A stretch of DNA of 5,673 nt from Chloroflexota bacterium (GCA_021823555.1 JAKANW010000242.1:1-5673); one strand, 5' to 3'; positions 1 to 5,079 are shown, numbered from the stretch's first letter. Translations and numbers: made by a program. Notes: generated from the letters alone by a model not told the origin.

Positions 1-38
1 CAACGCCAAGTGATTCAAGCAATTCCCGCGCGCGGGTC

Positions 39-66
39 TTGCATCTCTCAAGAAGCCAGATATAAT
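39..66 (+). promoter_or_regulatory. Putative sigma-70-type promoter of the ferredoxin gene
   Basis: A perfect -10 hexamer TATAAT lies at 61-66. A weak -35 candidate, TTGCAT (39-44), matches only the first three consensus bases, with a 16-bp spacer. The predicted start near 73 would give a leader of about 36 nt that includes the ribosome binding site at 96-101. The -10 sits in the loop of a terminator-like hairpin. A transcript starting here would contain only the right arm, so it could not form that hairpin. Confidence 0.45.
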
Positions 67-90
67 AAAGTTATCTGGCTTTTCATTTTT
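53..90 (+). terminator. Terminator-like hairpin of the upstream unit
   Basis: A perfect 10-bp stem pairs AAGCCAGATA (53-62) with TATCTGGCTT (72-81) around a 9-nt loop (63-71). It is followed by a T-rich stretch, TTTCATTTTT, at 81-90. This is the form of a Rho-independent terminator for a gene that ends at or before the left edge, possibly at the TGA at 11-13. The stem is only moderately GC-rich and the T-tract is interrupted, so its strength is uncertain. The loop and stem edge contain the TATAAT proposed as the ferredoxin -10 box. Confidence 0.5.
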
Positions 91-108
91 CAAAAAAGGA
101 GAGACCCT

Positions 109-537
109 ATGACTCACATCATCACCGGTTTGTGCCTGCGCGATAGCGGTTGCGTGGAAGTTTGCCCGGTGGAGTGCATCGTCCCTGGCGTGCCCAAGGA
201 AGGTCACCCCTGGTATTACATTGATCCCGATACTTGTATCGACTGTGGGGCGTGCGTTCCGGCCTGCCCATACAATGCCATTTTCCCTGAGTCGGATGTC
301 CCTTCGGCATATACCGCCAAGGGCGGAGAGTATGTCAGCCAGATCGGCGAGACCGGAACGTTCACCGGTACTAACCATCATGGTGTGCAGGTGACCATTA
401 ACTCTGTGCGACAACTGAAAGCAGGTGAGGTTATCGATCTGACGAAGGATATTCAAGCGAATTACGACTACTTCAAATCGGGACCTGGCTACAAAGCCAA
501 TGACACTGATCTCGCCAAGCAAGAGCGCGGCGGGTAG
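109..537 (+). CDS. 7Fe-type (3Fe-4S/4Fe-4S) ferredoxin with C-terminal extension
   Basis: This 142-residue protein is a soluble cytoplasmic electron carrier of the bacterial two-cluster ferredoxin family. The ATG at 109 is chosen over an in-frame GTG at 10 because AAGGAG at 96-101 lies 7 nt before it and the cysteine domain starts right after it. The first motif is C9-x5-C15-x3-C19-P-x2-C23 and the second is C43-x2-C46-x2-C49-x3-C53-P. By comparison with Azotobacter FdI and FdxA-type proteins, C9, C15 and C53 would bind a [3Fe-4S] cluster, C19, C43, C46 and C49 a [4Fe-4S] cluster, and C23 would be the free cysteine. The usual C-x7-C spacing at the start is shortened to C-x5-C. Residues 60-142 form an extension without cysteines, rich in Gly, Thr and Asp, with no function I recognise. 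The gene appears monocistronic, flanked by terminator hairpins. The redox partner cannot be read from the context. Confidence 0.9.
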   Translation: MTHIITGLCLRDSGCVEVCPVECIVPGVPKEGHPWYYIDPDTCIDCGACVPACPYNAIFPESDVPSAYTAKGGEYVSQIGETGTFTGTNHHGVQVTINSVRQLKAGEVIDLTKDIQANYDYFKSGPGYKANDTDLAKQERGG

Positions 538-553
538 AGCGAACTTTGTGAAT

Positions 554-586
554 AACAACCGGGTCGTAAGGCCCGGTTGTTTCTTG
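554..586 (+). terminator. Rho-independent terminator after the ferredoxin gene
   Basis: A perfect 10-bp stem pairs AACAACCGGG (554-563) with CCCGGTTGTT (572-581) around an 8-nt loop, and a short T-rich tail (TTTCTT) follows. It lies 17 bp after the ferredoxin stop codon and makes that gene a single-gene transcript. The T-tract is short, but the stem is strong. Confidence 0.7.
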
Positions 587-773
587 ATTGCTCCCTTTTG
601 CACGGCGGCATGAATGTCGAAATACAAATAGCCTGCGTATCATCAGTTGATAAGGTTTTGATGGTGACCTGACAACTGGATTGCAGGATACGGACAACAC
701 AGATAACGCTGAGATGGATTGAACTGTAATATCTTTTACAAATCATTTGAGGCCGATAAAAAAGGAGTATGAG

Positions 774-1184
774 ATGCGAGTGTTCCAAATGTCGAGTCTG
801 GTTGTCATCGTTGCCATCGTGCTGACCGCATGTAGCGGCGGCGGGGCCACACCCTCTACAACCATCAAAGTGGAGATGACCGATTTTCAGTTTACGCCCA
901 ACAAATTTGTCGTACCCGCCGGGCAGACCATCACCATCACAGTGACAAATGCTGGGTCGGTAGTGCACGACTTCATCATCATGAAATTGGGTGCAGACGT
1001 AGGGGATGATTACGGCCCCGAAGATGCGCCGAATGTTTTCTGGCAAGCGCAGATTCAACCGGGTGAAAGCAGCACGGAGACCTTCACCGCCCCCGCCGAG
1101 CCTGGCGAATACCAGGTGGTGTGCGGTACTCCGGGCCACTTCAAAGCCGGCATGATTGCCGCGTTGATTGTGGCGGCGCCATAG
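774..1184 (+). CDS. Auracyanin-like blue copper (cupredoxin) lipoprotein
   Basis: This 136-residue protein is exported and probably lipid-anchored on the outer face of the membrane. It starts with a short positive n-region, a hydrophobic stretch (about residues 7-17) and the lipobox L17-T-A-C20. A Gly/Ser/Thr linker (21-30) leads into one cupredoxin domain (about 31-134). Type 1 copper ligands are visible as H65 (in VVHDF), C117, H122 and M127. The C-x4-H-x4-M spacing matches auracyanin and differs from plastocyanin (C-x2-H-x4-M) and azurin (C-x4-H-x3-M). The family carries single electrons between membrane complexes and terminal acceptors. The ATG at 774 follows AAAGGAG (761-767) by 6 nt; an in-frame TTG at 747 would precede the SD and spoil the signal peptide. 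A methyltransferase gene follows 23 bp downstream with no terminator between, so the two are probably cotranscribed. Cupredoxin identity is firm; the auracyanin-like electron-carrier role is inferred. Confidence 0.9.
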   Translation: MRVFQMSSLVVIVAIVLTACSGGGATPSTTIKVEMTDFQFTPNKFVVPAGQTITITVTNAGSVVHDFIIMKLGADVGDDYGPEDAPNVFWQAQIQPGESSTETFTAPAEPGEYQVVCGTPGHFKAGMIAALIVAAP

Positions 1185-1207
1185 AACGCTGGGGCAGCTT
1201 CCTTGTT

Positions 1208-1996
1208 ATGACCGAAACACTTACCAGTCTTTCCAACCCGTTGGTCAAGCAGGCGCGTGCCTTGCGTCAGCGAAAGGCACGCCTTGAAAGCGGGCTGTTT
1301 CTTGTGGAGGGCATCCACCACGTGGGCGAAGCCGTGGAAGCCGGATGGGAACTGCACATGGTGTTATACGCGCCCGATCTGCTCTCCAGTGAATTTGCGC
1401 GGGAATTGGTGGCGCGTTTGGAAGCGGCCCATGTGCGCGTACAACCGGTCTCGCCTCAGGTGATGGAATCGCTGGCAGACAAAGAAAACCCGCAGGGCAT
1501 TCTGGCCCTGGCCTCGCAGCGCAACCTGACCCTGGCCGGATTCGCCGATACCACAGTTAATTCAGCCCTGGCGCTGGTCTCTCCGCAAGACCCGGGCAAC
1601 GTCGGCTCCATCTTGCGGACTATGGACGCGGTCGGGACGGATGCGCTCTTCCTGCTGGATGGCGGCGTGGATATATACCATCCCTCGGCGGTGCGTGCCA
1701 GCATGGGGACGTTATTCTGGAAGCCGGTAGTCCACGCCGCATTCGATGAGTTCACGGCATGGGCGCGGCGCAGTGGATTTCAATTAATTGGCACGTCTGC
1801 GCACGCCCGCGCAGATTATCGCTCGGTACAGGTCGAGCCGCCGTGGGCGTTGGTGCTGGGTTCGGAGCAGAAGGGACTTTCACAAGCGCAACAGACAGCC
1901 TGTGATTTGACCGTCTCCCTGCCGATGCGCGGGCGTGCCAGCTCACTCAATCTATCTGTGGCGGCGGGTGTGTTTCTATACCAGTGGATGAAGTAG
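1208..1996 (+). CDS. SpoU/TrmH-family RNA 2'-O-methyltransferase
   Basis: This 262-residue cytoplasmic enzyme would transfer a methyl group from S-adenosylmethionine to a ribose 2'-OH in rRNA or tRNA. The N-terminal part (about 1-105) resembles the L30e-like substrate-binding domain, with SLSNPLVK at 7-14 and FLVEG at 31-35. The C-terminal SPOUT domain (about 118-262) carries all three family motifs: motif 1 around DPGNVGSILRT (128-138, with N131 and R137), motif 2 LGSEQKGLS (217-225, with E220) and motif 3 LPMRGRASSLNLSVAA (238-253, with S246 and N248). The usual Asn of motif 2 (GNE) is Ser219 here. The length is normal for the family. The ATG at 1208 is the first sensible start, although only weak G-rich sequence and no clear SD precedes it, so translation may depend on the upstream cupredoxin gene 23 bp away. 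The substrate nucleotide cannot be told from sequence; rlmB/tsnR-like names would be a guess. Confidence 0.92.
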   Translation: MTETLTSLSNPLVKQARALRQRKARLESGLFLVEGIHHVGEAVEAGWELHMVLYAPDLLSSEFARELVARLEAAHVRVQPVSPQVMESLADKENPQGILALASQRNLTLAGFADTTVNSALALVSPQDPGNVGSILRTMDAVGTDALFLLDGGVDIYHPSAVRASMGTLFWKPVVHAAFDEFTAWARRSGFQLIGTSAHARADYRSVQVEPPWALVLGSEQKGLSQAQQTACDLTVSLPMRGRASSLNLSVAAGVFLYQWMK

Positions 1997-2019
1997 CCTG
2001 CGTTCACAAATGGAAGAGA

Positions 2020-2033
2020 GCGGCGCCAGCCGC
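2020..2033. repeat. Small perfect inverted repeat
   Basis: GCGGC (2020-2024) and GCCGC (2029-2033) flank the tetraloop GCCA. The short stem follows the methyltransferase stop by about 24 bp and lies just before the stronger terminator. It has no T-tract and may only add structure to the 3' end of the transcript. Confidence 0.35.
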
Positions 2034-2053
2034 CAGTCAAACATGAAAAACGA

Positions 2054-2085
2054 AACGGCGACCATGTTAGGTCGCCGTTGGTTTT
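2054..2085. terminator. Bidirectional terminator between convergent units
   Basis: A perfect 10-bp GC-rich stem pairs AACGGCGACC (2054-2063) with GGTCGCCGTT (2070-2079) around a 6-nt loop. On the plus strand it is followed by GGTTTTG, ending the cupredoxin/methyltransferase unit. On the minus strand it is followed by TCGTTTTTC, ending the moeA/VKOR/acidic-protein operon 13 bp after its last stop codon. One hairpin therefore probably serves both converging transcripts. Confidence 0.75.
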
Positions 2086-2091
2086 GCCGGA

Positions 2092-2316
2092 TCAGAATTC
2101 GTCATCGTCTTCTTCCCAGAGTTCTTCATCCTCTTCCCCTTCATCCTCTTCCCATTCTTCCAATTCTTCTTCTTCGTCCCAATCTTCTTCCGCTTCCTGC
2201 TCAGAAGGTGTATAGGTTTTGCAGCCCTCATCGGGGTCGAGTTCAACCGCCGCGGCAGAGCAAATGCCGTCGTCTACAAAGACGCAATCGGCGTAGTGAC
2301 AGCGAATACGAGGCAT
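2092..2316 (-). CDS. DUF1540-like four-cysteine mini-protein with hyperacidic tail
   Basis: This 74-residue protein has two parts. Residues 1-36 hold C6-x4-C11-x7-C19-x12-C32, followed by K-T-Y. The pattern resembles DUF1540 domains (short Cys-rich, possibly metal-binding modules of unknown function); the match is from memory of the family pattern. Residues 39-74 are a tail in which 27 of 36 residues are Asp or Glu, with no Lys or Arg and three Trp (46, 55, 67). It has no signal peptide or membrane segment, so a cytoplasmic location is likely. The ATG at 2316 is preceded by a perfect AGGAGG (2331-2326) 9 nt away; an in-frame TTG at 2352 lies upstream of that SD and inside the VKOR gene. The VKOR stop TAG (2332-2330) overlaps the SD, which suggests translational coupling. 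The tail is encoded by a purine-rich GAA/GAG/GAT tract that could expand or shrink by slippage. Metal binding or a role linked to VKOR is speculation. Confidence 0.8.
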   Translation of the reverse strand: MPRIRCHYADCVFVDDGICSAAAVELDPDEGCKTYTPSEQEAEEDWDEEEELEEWEEDEGEEDEELWEEDDDEF

Positions 2317-2329
2317 GATGGTATTCCTC

Positions 2330-2758
2330 CTAGTATTGAGGTTGCCGGACAAGCCGGAGTACAGAAAGGATAAACAATATCGTCATTGCAATCTGTGATG
2401 TTAAACAGAACGGGCACAAGGCTTTCAGATAGACTACCTCCACGAAGATCAGATATAAGGTAAAGAGAAAGCCCAGCAGAGCCAGGGCAAAGGTGATCAT
2501 GGTGGCATTGTTGAGCATGAACTCACCGCGTTTTTCCAGCAATAGCACGGCCAGAATGGAGGCATAACCGACCACCCCAACCAGCGCCACGGGAATCCCG
2601 TAAATTTCAGAATAACGGCTGGCGTTGACAATCTTGCAATCGCCATTGCCAATACACATGGAGTTGTTATCGGTCAACTTGTAAATTGTCATGTACACGG
2701 AAACCAGAATTCCAAGCACGGTCAACGCGATCGAAATTCGGTATAACCATTTGTCCAT
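2330..2758 (-). CDS. VKOR-family membrane thiol-disulfide oxidoreductase
   Basis: This 142-residue integral membrane protein belongs to the vitamin K epoxide reductase family. Bacterial members reoxidise a DsbA/thioredoxin-like partner and pass electrons to a quinone, driving disulfide formation outside the cytoplasm (a DsbB-like role). Four membrane segments are visible at about 7-27, 55-74, 85-106 and 117-134. The loop cysteines C35 and C41, the conserved Ser47 and the GIPVALVG stretch (54-61) fit the family, and the active-site CxxC is C115-P-F-C118. No thioredoxin domain is fused, so the redox partner must be encoded elsewhere. The ATG at 2758 has GAGG at 2768-2765, 6 nt upstream. The gene begins 15 bp after the moeA stop, and its own stop lies within the SD of the acidic mini-protein gene. 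Family assignment is firm; direction of electron flow and partner are inferred. Confidence 0.92.
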   Translation of the reverse strand: MDKWLYRISIALTVLGILVSVYMTIYKLTDNNSMCIGNGDCKIVNASRYSEIYGIPVALVGVVGYASILAVLLLEKRGEFMLNNATMITFALALLGFLFTLYLIFVEVVYLKALCPFCLTSQIAMTILFILSVLRLVRQPQY

Positions 2759-2773
2759 TATGTTCCTCTTTGT

Positions 2774-3991
2774 TCAAAGCAGCCACGCATCCACTTCCGC
2801 GTTGGCAGGGCGGGATTTTACCCCAGCGGGGATAATTAGTAAAGCATTTGCCTGCACCAGGGAAAACAAATTTCCTGACCCTTGATGACCAGTGAGACGT
2901 GCGCGCCCGCTGGCCGAGTCGACCACTGCACGCAGGTAACTTTCGCGGCCATCCGACTCGATCGCCTCTTCCAGGACCACGCGCATGCGCGGCCGTGGGA
3001 ACGGAATCTCCCCTCCTAGCTTTTCCAGCGCCGGCCGCCCGAAGACCTCGAACGTGACGAAGGCCGAGACCGGATTCCCCGGCAGGCCCATGAACGGAAT
3101 GCCGCGATATTCCCCAAACGCCAGCGGCTTGCCGGGACGCATGTTGACCTTCCAAAAGCCGAGCTTGCCGTTAGTTTCCACCACTTCCTTGACAAAATCG
3201 AACGCGCCGACCGACACGCCCGCGGTGGAAAAAATCATGTCCGCAGATTCATCCACGGCGCGGTCCAACAGCGCCTGGACTGCCTGGCGTTGGTCCACGG
3301 CCGAGCCGAGACGTAACGGCTCCGCACCGCAGGAAGCGACTTGCGCCGCGAGGGCATAGGAATTCGAATCGTGGATTTTCCCGGGTGTGAGAGGGACATC
3401 CACTGGCACGAGTTCATCGCCGCTGGAAAACATGGCAACACGCGGCGTGCGGTAGACCGGCGTGTTGGCCACGCCGAGCATAGCCAGCAAACCCAAATCT
3501 TGAGCGCGCAGGCGGTGACCGGTGTGCAGCGCACTTTGGCCGCGGCGGATGTCCATGCCGCGTTGGCGGACGTTTTCGCCAGGGCGGACGCGGCGCGCCA
3601 GCGTCACGTGCGGAGGGGCGATGGAGCCGGCGGTTTGGCGAATGAAGTCGGTGTCTTCTATGGGGATGACCGCGTCCGCACCGGGGGGCAGGGGCGCACC
3701 GGTCATGATGCGCGCAGCTTCACCCGCATGGAGGCGGAATCCAGGCGCAGGCTGGGACCCAGCTGGAATATCGGCGACCACGCGCAGGGTCAGGGACGAG
3801 GCGAGGTCGGCGGTGCGGAGGGCAAAGCCATCCATGGAGGAATTGTTGAAGGGGGGCAGGTCGCTTTCGGCGGTGATATTCTGCGCGAGGACGCGGCCCG
3901 CGGCTTGCTCCAGCGGGAGGCGGGTTACGCTCACCGGCTGGAGTGCGGCAAGGATGCGGTCACGCGCTTCATCTACGCTAAGAAGATTCAT
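2774..3991 (-). CDS. moeA: Molybdopterin molybdenumtransferase MoeA
   Basis: This 405-residue cytoplasmic enzyme inserts molybdate into adenylylated molybdopterin, the last common step of molybdenum cofactor synthesis. Length and motif order match full MoeA: PPFNNSSMDGFA (46-57), ARIMTGAPLPPGADAV (93-108), GENVRQRGMDI (138-148), SSGDELVPV (189-197), DSNSYAL (208-214), STAGVSVG (255-262), MRPGKPLAFG (284-293) and GLPGNPVSAF (302-311). Residues D54, T97, D147, E193 and D265 appear to match active-site residues D59, T100, D142, E188 and D259 of E. coli MoeA, an alignment made by eye. Two positions differ from the common form: Ala257 replaces Gly in the S-x-G-G-V-S-V-G motif, and Arg285 replaces the Lys before PGKP. 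No SD precedes the ATG at 3991; a 15-bp inverted repeat sits there instead. It is first of three minus-strand genes. No other Moco gene is in the window. Confidence 0.95.
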   Translation of the reverse strand: MNLLSVDEARDRILAALQPVSVTRLPLEQAAGRVLAQNITAESDLPPFNNSSMDGFALRTADLASSLTLRVVADIPAGSQPAPGFRLHAGEAARIMTGAPLPPGADAVIPIEDTDFIRQTAGSIAPPHVTLARRVRPGENVRQRGMDIRRGQSALHTGHRLRAQDLGLLAMLGVANTPVYRTPRVAMFSSGDELVPVDVPLTPGKIHDSNSYALAAQVASCGAEPLRLGSAVDQRQAVQALLDRAVDESADMIFSTAGVSVGAFDFVKEVVETNGKLGFWKVNMRPGKPLAFGEYRGIPFMGLPGNPVSAFVTFEVFGRPALEKLGGEIPFPRPRMRVVLEEAIESDGRESYLRAVVDSASGRARLTGHQGSGNLFSLVQANALLIIPAGVKSRPANAEVDAWLL

Positions 3992-3997
3992 GGTTGG

Positions 3998-4012
3998 TCG
4001 AAACGCTTTCGA
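3998..4012. repeat. Inverted repeat just upstream of the moeA start
   Basis: TCGAAA (3998-4003) and TTTCGA (4007-4012) are perfect inverted arms around CGC. The element ends 6 nt before the moeA start codon, where a ribosome binding site would be expected and none is found. It could be a small operator or an RNA hairpin in the moeA leader. A second 6-bp inverted pair, TCGTCC (4017-4022) with GGACGA (4036-4041), lies in the same leader, and TTGGTCG occurs twice (3994-4000 and 4046-4052). The regulator, if any, is unknown. Confidence 0.4.
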
Positions 4013-4063
4013 GTGATCGTCCGCAGTTTCACTCTGGACGAACGATTGGTCGGCGGTAAAGCG

Positions 4064-4092
4064 GCGACATTATAACCCAACCCGTGTATAAT
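4064..4092 (+). promoter_or_regulatory. Putative sigma-70 promoter of the MBL-fold operon
   Basis: GCGACA (4064-4069, four of six consensus bases) is followed after exactly 17 bp by a perfect TATAAT (4087-4092). The predicted start near 4099 leaves a very short leader with the SD GGAGG at 4100-4104 almost at the 5' end. The -35 box touches the -10 of the opposite moeA promoter, so the two RNA polymerase sites overlap. Confidence 0.6.
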
Positions 4093-4098
4093 TGCCGC
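4069..4098 (-). promoter_or_regulatory. Putative moeA operon promoter (minus strand)
   Basis: On the minus strand a perfect TATAAT occupies 4074-4069. The best -35 candidate, GCGGCA (4098-4093), keeps only three consensus bases at an 18-bp spacing, so this promoter may need an activator or be weak. The predicted start near 4062 gives a moeA leader of about 70 nt containing the inverted repeats noted nearby. Confidence 0.45.
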
Positions 4099-4111
4099 CG
4101 GAGGTTCCCGA

Positions 4112-4768
4112 ATGGAAATTACCTGGTATGGGCATTCTTGTTTTCGTTTGACCGAGCGCGGCATGGCGACGGTGGTTTGCGATCCGTTTGACCACAATTC
4201 GATCGGTTACGGCCCGTTGAAGTTGAAAGCGGACATTGTGACGGTGAGCCATGATGCGCCGGGACACAATCATTTAGACGCCGTGAAAGGCGTTTCGCAT
4301 TCCATTACCGGCCCGGGTGAGTTCGAGATTGGCGGTGTTTTTATCACTGGTGTGCAGACCGATGGGGCTGGCAAAAAGGGGAAGGATGCGGCGCGCAACA
4401 CACTCTATGTATTCGATTATGACGGCATTACGGTGGCGCACCTGGGTGACCTGCGGCAGGTGCCTTCGCAGGCCGAGGTGGAAGCGCTCGGCACGGTTAA
4501 TGTGGCGCTCGTGCCGGTTGGCGGCGGCAATAGTTTGAACGCGGCCAAGGCGGCGGAAGTGATCAGTCTGCTGGAGCCAAACCTGGTGGTGCCGATGCAC
4601 TACGCCACGCCGGATTTAAAGAAGATGCAGCTCGATTCGCTCAACAAGTTTCTCAAAGAAATGGGATTGGGCGCGAACGCGGTGCAAAAGCAGCCGTTGC
4701 TCAAAGTGAATCGCTCGCAGCTTCCTGAAGAAACACATGTGGTCGTTCTGGATTACCAGAGCGAATAG
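4112..4768 (+). CDS. Metallo-beta-lactamase-fold protein (COG2220-like) with altered metal motif
   Basis: This 218-residue cytoplasmic protein belongs to the MBL superfamily branch that includes UlaG-like lactonases and 'metal-dependent hydrolase' proteins. Visible marks are the N-terminal WYGHSCF (5-11, H8), D24-P-F, the second-strand region V45-S-H47 to H54, GPGEFEIGG (67-75), the H110-L-G-D113 metal motif and a late P161-M-H163. The canonical H-x-H-x-D-H motif reads H47-D-A49-P-G51-H52 here: the second His and the Asp are replaced by Ala and Gly, with an extra H54 nearby. The metal site is therefore altered, and activity and substrate are unknown. The start at 4112 has GGAGG 7 nt upstream and a good promoter. 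The stop TAG (4766-4768) overlaps the SD AGGAG (4767-4771) of the next gene, so the two are coupled. Fold assignment is strong; enzymatic function is not assignable. Confidence 0.87.
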   Translation: MEITWYGHSCFRLTERGMATVVCDPFDHNSIGYGPLKLKADIVTVSHDAPGHNHLDAVKGVSHSITGPGEFEIGGVFITGVQTDGAGKKGKDAARNTLYVFDYDGITVAHLGDLRQVPSQAEVEALGTVNVALVPVGGGNSLNAAKAAEVISLLEPNLVVPMHYATPDLKKMQLDSLNKFLKEMGLGANAVQKQPLLKVNRSQLPEETHVVVLDYQSE

Positions 4769-4776
4769 GAGTCGCG

Positions 4777-5079
4777 GTGTCCGCTAAAGTGATCATGACC
4801 TGGGATATTTCCCCGGATCGCGAACAGGAATACTTCGAGTTCGTGGTCGGTGAGTTTGTGCCGGGTGTCCAGCGGATAGGTTTGCAACCTGTGGAAGCTT
4901 GGGCGACTATCTACGGCAATCACCCGCAAATTCAGGTGGGTTTGTTGGCTTCCGATGCGGCTGGTGCGCAGCGCATCCTGGCTTCGCCGGAGTGGCTGCG
5001 CCTCTCGGAGCAGTTGTTTGGTTACGTGAAGAACTATTCGCATAAAGTGGTTCCCGCCCGCGGCGGGTTTCAATTCTAA
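4777..5079 (+). CDS. Small protein resembling dimeric alpha/beta-barrel proteins
   Basis: This 100-residue soluble protein starts at a GTG (4777) placed 5 nt after AGGAG (4767-4771), which overlaps the stop codon of the MBL-fold gene. The sequence alternates predicted strands and helices: strand VIMTWDI (5-11), helix about 15-25, strands about 39-45 and 51-57, helix about 61-80 and strand YSHKVVP (87-93). This pattern and size suggest a ferredoxin-like dimeric alpha/beta-barrel fold (ABM/NIPSNAP/EthD-like superfamily), inferred from layout rather than a signature. It has no cysteines and no signal peptide. Such proteins can be small monooxygenases, isomerases or ligand-binding dimers, but no catalytic residue can be named. 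The tight coupling suggests roughly matched expression with the MBL-fold protein, and perhaps a shared pathway or complex. The GC-rich end is followed by a large palindrome that may terminate transcription. Confidence 0.75.
   Translation: MSAKVIMTWDISPDREQEYFEFVVGEFVPGVQRIGLQPVEAWATIYGNHPQIQVGLLASDAAGAQRILASPEWLRLSEQLFGYVKNYSHKVVPARGGFQF

Noticed and set aside
25..36. Perfect 12-bp palindrome CCCGCGCGCGGG as an operator
   Set aside because: It is a simple GC alternation without a second copy or flanking context, so a specific role is not supported.
10..108. N-terminal extension of the ferredoxin from the GTG at position 10
   Set aside because: The extended part reads through the hairpin and promoter and lies upstream of a well-placed AAGGAG; the ATG at 109 starts exactly at the family N-terminus.
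719..746. Promoter for the cupredoxin gene (TTGAAC-N16-AATCAT)
   Set aside because: Each hexamer matches only four of six consensus bases, which is common by chance in AT-rich leaders. The 582-773 gap must contain a promoter, but I cannot place it.
489..1139. Long minus-strand open frame (216 codons) opposite the cupredoxin gene
   Set aside because: It crosses the ferredoxin 3' end, a terminator and the cupredoxin gene, has no SD, and its product resembles no family. The plus-strand genes explain the region.
2010..2318. Plus-strand frame of about 100 codons opposite the acidic protein
   Set aside because: It spans the terminator and gives a Leu/Pro/Arg low-complexity product that mirrors the purine-rich acidic tail.
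3341..4075. Plus-strand open frames of 244 and 164 codons opposite moeA
   Set aside because: They are antisense to a complete, motif-rich moeA and result from GC-rich third positions; the products are Arg/Gly/Ala-rich without domains.
3992..4111. Moco riboswitch upstream of moeA
   Set aside because: The leader predicted from the minus-strand promoter is only about 70 nt, and I see no multi-helix aptamer layout.
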